Below, piece after piece: positions 23,825 to 32,790 of a stretch of DNA of 64,000 bases. A model generated the notes under the pieces. That model saw only the letters and a list, made by a program, of their open reading frames with translations. It ran no database searches and was not told the origin of the DNA. The stretch covers positions 1 to 64,000 of the forward strand of contig CAZVBQ010000006.1 in NCBI GenBank assembly GCA_964625575.1, written 5' to 3'. This DNA comes from UTCHB3 sp964625575. GTDB lineage: Bacteria > Bacteroidota > Ignavibacteria > Ignavibacteriales > Ignavibacteriaceae. Within the stretch, counting starts at the first letter, position 1. Every line of letters starts with the position of its first letter. Position numbers and translations under genes: made by a program.

Positions 23825-25261
23825 TCACCTCTCCATGAACCAGTAGGCTTCGGGGTCTGGCGTGCCGGTCTGAGTATCGAGTCCCGTTACTTCCACCGCG
23901 TATTCCTTCTGCCTCATCCCGACAAGAACTGATGAAACATAAGGTAGTGCTGCGGTAAGCGTCAGGGCTTTTGCCTGAAGTGAAGTCGCGCGCATCTCCT
24001 GCGTCATGTAGTTGTTTAGCAGGCCATGAAGTTTTAAGTTGTTCAGGTTGTACTTCGCGATCACGATATTTCTCAGAATGTAGATAAATCCCTTCAATTC
24101 CTCGAGGAAGTTTTTTGCCATCTCGCTGATCATGGTGGGCATCATTTCGTTCTCGATCACGTTCGAGGTAATTATCCGCACCCTTGGATTCACATAAAAC
24201 TCCATCAGGTCGTTCAATGAGACAGGATTATCGAGGTCATCCAGGTTTTTCATGAGAAACTTCGCGGGTCCGAACGAATCCTTGAGGTCGAGAAACTTCT
24301 CATTACCCGTTCTTGTCTGTCGCCTTATCTCATAGAGGATCGCTTCAGCCATCTTATCAACTTTTCTGAACAGAGTCTGAAGATCTTTAAGGTTGTAACT
24401 GCCGTTCATTTTAAAGTCGGCAAGGCGCTCGATCCTGTTGTTCACGATCGCGTTCAGAGGGCGGTTGATCACGACACCGAGCCCTGCCTTCGCGGCGAGC
24501 TTGATGGCGCTTTTCCCGTTTTCAGCCTGATTGATTAGGGTAAGTCCCTCTTTTTCCTTCAGGTTAAGGGGAAGCTGAATGGCAGCCACTCCCCGGTTGT
24601 TCTTCCCGTTAGGAGATATTTTAAGAATCTCTTCCAGTGAGGTGAAGTTGCGGTGAAAGCTCTGGTAACCGAATGTGTTTGAGGATATCCCGTAACTTCT
24701 TACGCGACCGGCTTTTATTTCCTCTTCAAGATGCTCAAACGCGGTGCGAAGCCTGCCATAGTACTCCTTGCGGAGTTTTGAGAGGTCACGCTCGGTCGAG
24801 TACATCAGAAAATATTCGGGGTTATGGAGGAAGAAGACATCGAGGTAGCCGCACTTCATCCTGGAGATGGATTCGGTGATCTGATCTTTGAGAAAAGATG
24901 GATGGATGCAATGTTTTAGATCGGGGGAACAATTTGTGACCTCAGGGTAGGGGTCACCCGATAATTCGTGTCTGCGGACGGTCTCGAGGTTTTTGCCTTG
25001 GATGTAACCGGCCTTTGAGGCGATAACGAAGTCACCTCGCCGGAAATCGGTTGAGTTCTCCAGTTCGCGCAGCACCTCACCGATCAACAGTTCACTGTTG
25101 CCATCGCTATAATTGGTGGATGTATCGATAAAGTTAACGCCTGAGAGCAGCGCGTGCCTGAGCGCGTCAAGGTGGGCGTGAACCCGGTTATCTATCCTGT
25201 AACCGCCAAAACCGAAAACCGACACTTCGAGCCCGGTTTTACCAAGTGGTCTCTTTTCCAT
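23825..25261 (-). CDS. Aldo/keto reductase-family oxidoreductase with C-terminal extension
   Basis: About 478 residues. The ATG at 25261 is selected because GAGG precedes it and the protein then starts at the usual RPLGKTGLEVSVFGFGGYR; an open frame continues 25 codons further upstream. The AKR barrel spans about 1-330, with Asp and Tyr of the active site in GVNFIDTSTNYSDG, a Lys in ASKAGYI and His in DVFFLHNPEY. About 150 extra helical residues follow, which single-domain AKRs lack; the tail ends in a TIM-barrel-like AALPYVSSVLVGMR. Substrate unknown. The close convergence with crtW does not imply a carotenoid role. Confidence 0.82.
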   Translation of the reverse strand: MEKRPLGKTGLEVSVFGFGGYRIDNRVHAHLDALRHALLSGVNFIDTSTNYSDGNSELLIGEVLRELENSTDFRRGDFVIASKAGYIQGKNLETVRRHELSGDPYPEVTNCSPDLKHCIHPSFLKDQITESISRMKCGYLDVFFLHNPEYFLMYSTERDLSKLRKEYYGRLRTAFEHLEEEIKAGRVRSYGISSNTFGYQSFHRNFTSLEEILKISPNGKNNRGVAAIQLPLNLKEKEGLTLINQAENGKSAIKLAAKAGLGVVINRPLNAIVNNRIERLADFKMNGSYNLKDLQTLFRKVDKMAEAILYEIRRQTRTGNEKFLDLKDSFGPAKFLMKNLDDLDNPVSLNDLMEFYVNPRVRIITSNVIENEMMPTMISEMAKNFLEELKGFIYILRNIVIAKYNLNNLKLHGLLNNYMTQEMRATSLQAKALTLTAALPYVSSVLVGMRQKEYAVEVTGLDTQTGTPDPEAYWFMER

Positions 25262-25416
25262 TTCAGTCCTCTTATTCCCATAATTGGAATTCAAATATAA
25301 TAAAACACTTGCTAATATTCTTGTGAGATGGTGCAAATTGCTCGCCCAAAAGGGATATTATTTCAATTTGATTTAAATTGTGAAGTAAAAGTAAAAAAAT
25401 GTGAAGGATGATCCCG

Positions 25417-25893
25417 ATGATCAAAAGATCAGTTATAACCCTCTTGCTTTTGGCCACCACCAGCGTCAACGCGCAATATCTTGATTACACTGAAATGATT
25501 GAAGTGCTCGAGAAAGCTAGCGACACTTCTGCCGTGAACGGGTATCTCACCGCGAGAGGATTTATCCTTAACTCAGTGGAAACCGGTGAATCTGGGTACA
25601 AACTTCTCTATGAAGCGGTTGGAACCGGTGATGAGTACTTCGTGGGGCTTTACGAAGACAAAGAGAACGATATCTTTACCGTGATCGAATATACAAAAAA
25701 CCCTTCCCGGTGGGACGCTTACATCCGCGCTGCTAAAAGAAATGACTTCGCTCTCACGGGGATGAATGACGCCGGGGATGGAGTGACATCCTTTAAGTAC
25801 ATGAAAGGGGAGCTGCTAATGAGCCTCTGGATCTTTAAGGAAGAAGAGGGGGTCAGGTATCAGTTTTCTTTCTCAAAGGAGAGGTCAGAGTAG
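25417..25893 (+). CDS. Small exported protein of unknown function
   Basis: About 158 residues. GAAGGA sits eight bases before ATG 25417, which is preferred over ATG 25408. The signal peptide KRSVITLLLLATTSVNA should be cut before QYLDYTE. The mature part is acidic, mixed alpha/beta, with three Trp and several Tyr residues (WDAYIRAAKRNDF, LLMSLWIFKEEEGVRYQF). No family recognised. It stands alone on the plus strand between two minus-strand genes. Confidence 0.65.
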   Translation: MIKRSVITLLLLATTSVNAQYLDYTEMIEVLEKASDTSAVNGYLTARGFILNSVETGESGYKLLYEAVGTGDEYFVGLYEDKENDIFTVIEYTKNPSRWDAYIRAAKRNDFALTGMNDAGDGVTSFKYMKGELLMSLWIFKEEEGVRYQFSFSKERSE

Positions 25894-25922
25894 TTACCTC
25901 TCTTTTCACAGGTTTTGGTCCC

Positions 25923-28133
25923 TCATTTTAGCAGAACCATTTTAACAGCTCTCCGGCTGTTGCCCGCGGTGACCGACAGGATGTAAACTCCTGAGGGGAG
26001 TCCCGCCCCATCGAAGTTGAAGGAGTGCGAACCTTTTTCCCGGAATTCCTTCGGCCAGTATCTTACCGTCTCACCCATAATGTTGTGCACAGAGATCTGT
26101 ACCTCGGCGGGTGACGGAAGATTATAGATAACCATTGTTGAGGGGTTAAAAGGATTTGGCCAGTTTTGAGTTAAATTGAATTCGTCAGGATTAATTCCTC
26201 CCACCTCTTCATCTTCAATTCCGAGCGGCTGTCCGCCCATATTGCTCGTAAACAGTAACTGATGATAAGTCCCCATGAATATTGAATTTGGCCCCGTTGT
26301 GCCAAGAAAAAGGGGAGCGCTTAAATCGCCGGGAAGTGGTGTTGCATTCATCCAGTTCTTACCGCCATTTGTCGTCATCCTGACGGGGTAAGTGCCATCT
26401 GTGGTGACGAAGCCAGTATCAGCAGAAAGAAAAATTGCGTCAGTTATATGAGAAGTGCCGTTGAAAAAATATGAATCCCAAAGTTCTCCGCTATTGGTTG
26501 TCCGGTAAAAGAGGTTATTGATCCTTACATAAACCGTTGAATCGTTAAAGCTCTTTATGATCCTGTATTCACCCGGTATATCCTCCATTCCGCCAGCCGG
26601 AAACATCGGTATAGGTTCCCATAATTTGCCACCTTGTTTGATCTTTACCACATTCGAATTCAAAATGGCGAAACCTGTGGAATCGTCATGAAGATAGATA
26701 TCGTGCATCCAGTAATCCGGACCGTAACTTGTCACCTGTAACCAACTCTTCCCACGGTTACTGCTTTTCCACAGAGTGGACTGAAGGGCAGGATTCGAGG
26801 CGATAAGATAATATACGGAATCGTTATAGAGGTAAGGCCTGTGAGGATAGTCTGAAGAGGCCATTCCGTTGAATATTTCTGAATAACCGGTCCCGTAAGT
26901 GTACCTCACGACCCTGTAGTCATCCAATTCGATGAACGATGTCAGACTCTCCGGATAACGGTTATAGGCGTATTGTGGAAGTACAGGGACACGACTTTCT
27001 TCACTCCATGTCGTTCCGCCATCAGTCGTGTAAATAAAGTAAGTGCCCGCCGTTCCGGCATAGACAAGGCAGCCCTCCCTGTCGTTAAAAAATTTCATCA
27101 TTTGCGGATCCACGACCTGTCTTTTCCTTATCGATTGGAAATTATGGCCTCCGTCGTTAGAGACCGCGAAAATCCCCAATGAGTCTTTATCAAGGGTGAC
27201 GATTATTCCCGGTCCCCCGGTAAAGTCCAGATCTCTTATATTCGAACCGGGAGTAAACTGATGTAACACTTCGTAAGAAGTGAAGTAATTTCTGTAAAGA
27301 AGGAGTTCAGCCGTGGATTTATTAAAGGCATACACCGAATCATGAGAAAACACTTTAAGAATATTGAGAGATGCCGGGGGTGTAAAGGTGACGCTCCAGT
27401 TGACACCTGAATTGGTGGTCAGATACACCTTCCCGCCGGTCAGAAAGAAAGCGTTTGTTCCGCCCCAGATGTGCATGTTATTCGCGAAGTAATCCTGCGG
27501 GAAAGCGGCTTGAGTCCACGAAGTACCACAATTTGTTGATTGGTAAAGCTTCATGCTTTGCTCAACAAACATGGTACCGTTCGCGAAGATACCTCTTGCC
27601 TCTCCCCTGTAATTTGGCGCGACAAAATCAGCTACGGTCCATGTGTTGCCTCCATCCTTCGTAAAATGAACTTTCCCGAGGCTGCAGAATATTCCATCAC
27701 TCATAGATGAAAAGATCAGGCTCGTGGGGTATTCCGGTGTGATCGCGGTCCAGGTGTTACCCGTATCGCGTGAGACATAGTGCTTTTGTACCGCGCTTAG
27801 GAAGATTGTGGAGGGGCTGGTCATATAGAGTCCAAAAACATCCTGCCATTCGCCGGGAGGGGGGAGGTTGAAAGGTTTATAGGTAATGGTTTTCATCCGG
27901 TCATTTGAAAATATCAGTTCAGGTGACCAACCCGCTGCTACAAAAACGGATGTATCCCACACCGCGGAACATCGGGTGACGTAATTCTTCATTTCCGGAA
28001 GGAGTTGAACATATTGCGCCCTGACCCCCGTGAAACTGATGACTAACAAAACGATTGTAGCAAAGATACTGCTTCGTCCACAGATCTGACCATCATGGAC
28101 GGTTTTCAACCGGCTGATTCCACTGCTTTCCAT
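25923..28133 (-). CDS. Secreted beta-propeller (BNR/YCF48-like) protein with type IX sorting signal
   Basis: About 736 residues. A signal sequence (IFATIVLLVISFTGVRAQ) is preceded by an unusually long, polar N-region of about 25 residues. The body repeats a short Gly-Asn-Trp motif (DTGNTWTAI, DGGNTWTVAD, NSGVNWSV, DGGTTWSE, NRGKSWLQV, NGGKNWMNA), characteristic of BNR/photosystem-stability-like propeller blades. The last ~85 residues begin with LTQNWPNPFNPSTMVIYNLP and end SGVYILSVTAGNSRRAVKMVL, a classic type IX secretion sorting domain. The protein is therefore probably exported to the surface or medium. A TTG start at 28145 is possible, but ATG 28133 follows a GGGAAAG ribosome site. Ligand unknown. 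Confidence 0.85.
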   Translation of the reverse strand: MESSGISRLKTVHDGQICGRSSIFATIVLLVISFTGVRAQYVQLLPEMKNYVTRCSAVWDTSVFVAAGWSPELIFSNDRMKTITYKPFNLPPPGEWQDVFGLYMTSPSTIFLSAVQKHYVSRDTGNTWTAITPEYPTSLIFSSMSDGIFCSLGKVHFTKDGGNTWTVADFVAPNYRGEARGIFANGTMFVEQSMKLYQSTNCGTSWTQAAFPQDYFANNMHIWGGTNAFFLTGGKVYLTTNSGVNWSVTFTPPASLNILKVFSHDSVYAFNKSTAELLLYRNYFTSYEVLHQFTPGSNIRDLDFTGGPGIIVTLDKDSLGIFAVSNDGGHNFQSIRKRQVVDPQMMKFFNDREGCLVYAGTAGTYFIYTTDGGTTWSEESRVPVLPQYAYNRYPESLTSFIELDDYRVVRYTYGTGYSEIFNGMASSDYPHRPYLYNDSVYYLIASNPALQSTLWKSSNRGKSWLQVTSYGPDYWMHDIYLHDDSTGFAILNSNVVKIKQGGKLWEPIPMFPAGGMEDIPGEYRIIKSFNDSTVYVRINNLFYRTTNSGELWDSYFFNGTSHITDAIFLSADTGFVTTDGTYPVRMTTNGGKNWMNATPLPGDLSAPLFLGTTGPNSIFMGTYHQLLFTSNMGGQPLGIEDEEVGGINPDEFNLTQNWPNPFNPSTMVIYNLPSPAEVQISVHNIMGETVRYWPKEFREKGSHSFNFDGAGLPSGVYILSVTAGNSRRAVKMVLLK

Positions 28134-28321
28134 TTTCTTTCCCAAAATAAATTTAGTTGTTGATGTAAGATAAAAAAAAAATCAACTCCGGCAATTTTTA
28201 CGCTTTTTTTTGTCTCAAATGCTCAACTCTCTTTTCCGTAAATTGAAGGCAAATTTAGAAGTATTTGGCTCAAGTGAACCAAGAATGTGAAACAAATAAC
28301 CTCTCCTGAAGTATAAACACT

Positions 28322-28978
28322 GTGAAACAACTGATATTAGCGCTTTGCTTAATTTGTGCCACAATCTCCGCATTTGCCCAACCCGGGGATTTCCGGATGG
28401 CAAGGGTGAAATATTCCGGAGGCAGCGACTGGTACAATGACCAGTCATCGGATATTAATCTGCAGAAATTCTTGAAGGCGAACACCAATTTGAAGGTGAA
28501 TCCCGAGTACCGTTTCGCGGATCTGGCAGGAGATGAGATATTCAGCTACCCGTTCCTTTTTATGACGGGGCACGGGAACATCGCCCTGACTGATCAGGAG
28601 GTTCTGAACCTTCGGCGATACCTCGAAAATGGCGGTTTCCTTTACGTTGACGATGATTACGGATTTGACAAGGGATTCCGGCGGGAGATAAAAAAGGTTT
28701 TCCCGAACGCGGAGCTTAAAGAACTCCCGTTCAATCACAAAATTTACAATATTAAATACAAGTTTCCGGACGGACCACCTAAAACGCACAAACATGATGA
28801 GAAACCCCCTCAGGGATTCGGATTGTTCATAGGTGAAAGAATGGTAGTCTACTACACATACGAAAGTAATCCAAGCGATGGCTGGGCAGACCCTGAGGTT
28901 CATAACGATCCTGAAGAGAAAAGACAGGAAGCCCTGCAGTTTGGTACCAATATAGTATTGTTCGCTCTTACGCAATAG
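28322..28978 (+). CDS. DUF4159-family exported protein
   Basis: A 218-residue protein starting at GTG with signal peptide KQLILALCLICATISAFA. The mature part matches DUF4159: ARVKYSGGSDWYNDQSSDINLQKFL near the start, then YPFLFMTGHGNIALT and LRRYLENGGFLYVDDDYGFDKGFRREIKKVFP. The fold resembles a class I glutamine-amidotransferase-like or ThuA-like domain. Members are commonly encoded beside DUF4175 or MoxR/Bat-type genes in Bacteroidetes, as here, where DUF4175 starts 12 bases downstream. Molecular role is not known. Confidence 0.85.
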   Translation: MKQLILALCLICATISAFAQPGDFRMARVKYSGGSDWYNDQSSDINLQKFLKANTNLKVNPEYRFADLAGDEIFSYPFLFMTGHGNIALTDQEVLNLRRYLENGGFLYVDDDYGFDKGFRREIKKVFPNAELKELPFNHKIYNIKYKFPDGPPKTHKHDEKPPQGFGLFIGERMVVYYTYESNPSDGWADPEVHNDPEEKRQEALQFGTNIVLFALTQ

Positions 28979-28989
28979 GAAAAAAGATT

Positions 28990-31900
28990 TTGAAAAGATC
29001 ACAACATTATGAAGAAATTTTAAGCAAGCTTGCCCGGTTTGAGAACAGGCGAATGATGTCAGAGCTGGCCTTTGGTGGACAGATTGTGACCATCGTTTCG
29101 CTACTGCTTTTCACGCTGTTCTCCGCGTTCGAGGCTTTCTTCTTTTTCGAACCCGTTACACGGTCTGTTTTGTATTACATCTGGCTCGGAACAACGGGCG
29201 GATCGCTGGTACACTTCGTTTTCACACCTGTTTATAAAAGATATTTTGTTGTTCCATCAGATCCTTTAAGGTCGGCATCGCTGGCAGGCGGTATGTTCCC
29301 GCAGGTAAAGGATGATCTTATGAACGCGATGCAGTTGCTCACGATAGAGAGCCGTCAGGGATTCAGCGAAAATCTTGTGGCTGCCGCGTTTGAGTCGATC
29401 TACACGAGGGTGAGAGAACTTGAGTTCGGAAGTGCCGTCTCATTCGGCCGCGCGAAAAAGTTGTTCACATTCACGCTTGCCGCGCTACTGATCACGGGAA
29501 GTGCCTTTGGATTCAGTGGCGGGATGAGGGATGCCGCGGGCAGACTCATAAATCACGGAACGGCTTATTTACCACCCCAAAAGCACAACTTCGAAGTGAA
29601 GCCCGGGAACATCGAAGCCGCGCGTGAAGACAGCATCATGATCGAAGTGAGGGTGGAAGGCCCGGCCACGAAGACACTTGACCTTTACCACAAAGATGAA
29701 TCGCAACCCGCGTTTGTAAAAGAAGTGCTGCGCCCCGGCAAGAATGGAATCTTCCGGTTTGCTATTTCTTCAATCAGATACTCAACCGAATACTACGCCT
29801 CGATCGAAGATTCAAAAAGCCTTGTCTATAAAATTACCGTTACCGACAAGCCGTTGATCCGCACTTTTAAACTTGCCATTGCGCCTCCGGCGTACACGGG
29901 TGAAAGACCTTCAGAGCAGACGGATAACGGCAACATTTCCGCTATAAAGGGAACTTTGGTTTCCATTTCACTCGAGTCAAACAAAGAGCTTTCGGATGCA
30001 AGTCTCGAGTTTATGCAGGGGATGAGCATACCGCTTGAGGTAAGCGGCTCATCCGCCTCCGGGAATTTCAGGGTGATGGGCGACAATGAATACTACATAA
30101 AGCTTACCGACACCAAGGGATACAGCAACACTTCCCCTGTTAAATACAGTGTCAGGGCATCATTTGACGCGCCACCGGAAATAACAATGGTCAGTCCCGA
30201 CTCGAACACCGCGCTGCCGCGTAGCCAGAGGCAAGACCTTTCGCTCTTGATCTCCGATGATTTCGGTTTCAGCGGGCTTAACCTCCATTACAGAATCTCG
30301 AAGAGCAAAGATAAAGGAACAATTCAGCAGAATTTCACCTCCGTTTCAATTCCATTTAACAAACCTGTAAAAGAGACCGGGGTTGACTACACATGGAGCC
30401 TCTCCCGGCTCTACCTCACGCAGGGGGATGAAGTCACTTATTATATCGAAGTGCTTGACAACGATCAGGTTTCGGGGCCCAAAAGCGCTCGTACCCGTGA
30501 ATACATAGTCAGGGTGCCAACCCTTGAAGAGCTCTTTGCCACGGGTGAAAAGAAGCAAGAAGAGATACAGAAAGAGCTCTCCGAAGTGCTGAAAGAGGCA
30601 GAACAGCTACAAAAGGATATGGAAAAGCTCAGCAAGGATATGAAGAGCGACAAAAAAGAGCTCAGTTTTGATGAAAAGGAAAAGCTTGAAAAGATGATTC
30701 AGAATTACGAAAAGCTGCAGCAGAAAGCGGATCAGCTCTCGGAGAAAATGGATGAAGCCCAAAAGAACATGCAGGAAAACAACATGCTCTCGCCCCAGAC
30801 CATGGAAAAGTTTCAGGAACTCCAGCAGATGCTAAAGGATATCTCAACTGAAGAGATGAAAAAACTGATGGAGAAGATGGCCAACACACTGCAGAATATG
30901 AACAGGAAGGAAGCTCAGCAGAACCTCGAAAACATGAAGATGGACGAGGAACAGTTCAAGAAAAGCATCGAGCGGACAATGAACCTCCTTAAAAGGATAC
31001 AGGTTGAGCAGAAGATCGATGAACTGATGAAGCGTGCTGAAAATCTGAATGAACAGCTCGAGAAGATGCAGAATGAGACGAAGAACGCTGATCAGAAACA
31101 GATGGACCAGCTCGCCAAAAAGCAGGATGAGATAAAGAAGCAGATGGAATCCCTCGAAAAAGAGATGCAGGATCTCAGGGACAAGATGAAGGACATGAAG
31201 GACATGCCTAACGAGCAGGCTGCCGACCTTCAGAAAGAGCTTGAAAAGCAGCAGAATCAAGAGCTCTCAGATGACGCGAAGGAAAATCTGCAAAAGGGAC
31301 AAAAACAGCAGGCGATGCAGAACCAGATGCAGATGTCCAAAAACATGCAGAAAATGGAGAAGGGGCTGAAGGAACTTCAGAGCTCAGTGAACCAGGCGAA
31401 CCAGATGCAGACGATGGCAGACATGATGAAGATAATCAGCGACATCGTCGATCTTTCGAAACAGCAGGAAGACCTTAAGAAAAAGACGCAGAACGGCAGT
31501 CCCTCTGCATTGATGAACAAGGAGATGCGTGAACAGGACAACCTCCGCCGTAACCTTGACAAGACTTTGAACAAGCTTGGCGAGCTCGGACAGAAAACTT
31601 TCGCGGTCAGTCCGGAGATGGCAAAATCACTCGGTGACGCGAAGCGGGAGATGAATCAGGCTCTTGACAACATGCAGAACCGCAACAACCGTCAGGCTTC
31701 AAAAGACCAGGGTGAGGCGATGGCTTCTCTAAATCAGGCAGCAAATCTAATGCAGGATGCCATGGCGCAGATGATGCAGCAGGGCGGCGGCGGTCAGGGG
31801 GGCATGATGTCTCTCATGCAGCAGATGGCTCAGATGGCGGGGCAACAGATGCAGTTGAATCAGCAGATGCAGGATATGATGAAGGGGAACAACGGTCAGA

Positions 31901-32346
31901 TGACCCAAGAGCAGATGTCGCAAATGCAGAGATTGCGGCAGGAGCAGGAGTCGATCAAGAAATCACTCGACCAGATGAACAAGGAAGCGAAATCAACCGG
32001 AAAGAGCAAAAGCATCCCCGCGAATCTTGACAAACTCTCTCAGGAAATGCAGGAAGTTATCAGCGACATGCGAACCGGCAAATTCAACGATGAACTTGTG
32101 AAGAAGCAGGACAAAATACTCTCGAAGATGCTTGACGCGACAAGATCGATAAATGAGCGTGATTATGAAAAAGACAGGGAGTCGTTTACCGGTACCAACG
32201 TGAAAAAGAATTCACCCGGTTCGCTCGACCTGAAAGGTGACAAGAGGGATAGAAATTATTCTGATAACATCAACAAGGCACTTCAGGGCGGTTTCACCAA
32301 GGATTTTGAAGATCTTACAAGAAAATATTACAATCTGATAAAATAA
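28990..32346 (+). CDS. DUF4175-family membrane protein with long Met/Gln-rich coiled coil
   Basis: A 1118-residue protein starting at TTG 28990, with AGGA nine bases upstream. Two hydrophobic spans near residues 30-80 and one near 158-175 are followed by a periplasmic beta-rich region (about 190-510). The remaining ~600 residues are almost pure helix of E, K, Q, M and N, with Gly-rich and Met-rich hinges (MQQGGGGQGGMMSLMQQM). The N-terminus and context with DUF4159 match DUF4175. Such proteins are presumed envelope components, with no proven function. The coiled coil could span a good part of the periplasm. Low complexity will inflate database hits. Confidence 0.82.
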   Translation: MKRSQHYEEILSKLARFENRRMMSELAFGGQIVTIVSLLLFTLFSAFEAFFFFEPVTRSVLYYIWLGTTGGSLVHFVFTPVYKRYFVVPSDPLRSASLAGGMFPQVKDDLMNAMQLLTIESRQGFSENLVAAAFESIYTRVRELEFGSAVSFGRAKKLFTFTLAALLITGSAFGFSGGMRDAAGRLINHGTAYLPPQKHNFEVKPGNIEAAREDSIMIEVRVEGPATKTLDLYHKDESQPAFVKEVLRPGKNGIFRFAISSIRYSTEYYASIEDSKSLVYKITVTDKPLIRTFKLAIAPPAYTGERPSEQTDNGNISAIKGTLVSISLESNKELSDASLEFMQGMSIPLEVSGSSASGNFRVMGDNEYYIKLTDTKGYSNTSPVKYSVRASFDAPPEITMVSPDSNTALPRSQRQDLSLLISDDFGFSGLNLHYRISKSKDKGTIQQNFTSVSIPFNKPVKETGVDYTWSLSRLYLTQGDEVTYYIEVLDNDQVSGPKSARTREYIVRVPTLEELFATGEKKQEEIQKELSEVLKEAEQLQKDMEKLSKDMKSDKKELSFDEKEKLEKMIQNYEKLQQKADQLSEKMDEAQKNMQENNMLSPQTMEKFQELQQMLKDISTEEMKKLMEKMANTLQNMNRKEAQQNLENMKMDEEQFKKSIERTMNLLKRIQVEQKIDELMKRAENLNEQLEKMQNETKNADQKQMDQLAKKQDEIKKQMESLEKEMQDLRDKMKDMKDMPNEQAADLQKELEKQQNQELSDDAKENLQKGQKQQAMQNQMQMSKNMQKMEKGLKELQSSVNQANQMQTMADMMKIISDIVDLSKQQEDLKKKTQNGSPSALMNKEMREQDNLRRNLDKTLNKLGELGQKTFAVSPEMAKSLGDAKREMNQALDNMQNRNNRQASKDQGEAMASLNQAANLMQDAMAQMMQQGGGGQGGMMSLMQQMAQMAGQQMQLNQQMQDMMKGNNGQMTQEQMSQMQRLRQEQESIKKSLDQMNKEAKSTGKSKSIPANLDKLSQEMQEVISDMRTGKFNDELVKKQDKILSKMLDATRSINERDYEKDRESFTGTNVKKNSPGSLDLKGDKRDRNYSDNINKALQGGFTKDFEDLTRKYYNLIK

Positions 32347-32349
32347 CTG

Positions 32350-32778
32350 TCAGAACCTGTACCACTTCTTTGTGCCGCTGTCGTACCAGGTACGCGTGCG
32401 TTGGTTGTCTTTGTCAACAGAGCCCTGGATCGGGATGTTCTTCTTTTTTGAATCGGTCAGATTTGTGGTGATGTAGAATGTCGCCTGGTTTTTCGATCCG
32501 GCGGTTTTCTTTTTGTTAACTTTCTTGATCAGTAACGGTGAAGCGAGCAATGCCTGCGCGGGAGTCCATTTGGCAAAAGTCTTTCGTGCCCCGCCCCCCT
32601 GCTCCGCCGATTTTATATAGTTTTTGTAAGCATCGTTAAGGAGTACGTCTGTGATCACTCTGAGGTTATCGAGCGACGTATTGAATGTGTACTCATCCCA
32701 AAAGTTCAACGCGCCGAAGATGGCGGTTGCAACCAGAATAAGACCAAGAACTATCAGCAGTAATTGTTGTTGACCCAA
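32350..32778 (-). CDS. Small protein with N-terminal membrane anchor, unknown
   Basis: A 142-residue protein starting at TTG 32778; AGGAG stands seven bases before it and no ATG is in frame nearby. GQQQLLLIVLGLILVATAIFGAL forms a single N-terminal membrane helix, and the remainder is polar with a Lys-rich middle (KKVNKKKTAGSKNQ). The layout resembles a pseudopilin, but the Glu at position 5 of the mature helix and a prepilin peptidase site are missing. It ends three bases from the convergent DUF4175 gene, and follows the sigma/FecR gene by 12 bases, so both are probably one transcript. Confidence 0.7.
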   Translation of the reverse strand: MGQQQLLLIVLGLILVATAIFGALNFWDEYTFNTSLDNLRVITDVLLNDAYKNYIKSAEQGGGARKTFAKWTPAQALLASPLLIKKVNKKKTAGSKNQATFYITTNLTDSKKKNIPIQGSVDKDNQRTRTWYDSGTKKWYRF

Positions 32779-32790
32779 TATGATCTCCTG

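Noticed and set aside
32350..32778. Type IV pseudopilin call for the small membrane-anchored protein
   Set aside because: There is no prepilin peptidase site and no Glu at position 5 of the hydrophobic helix.
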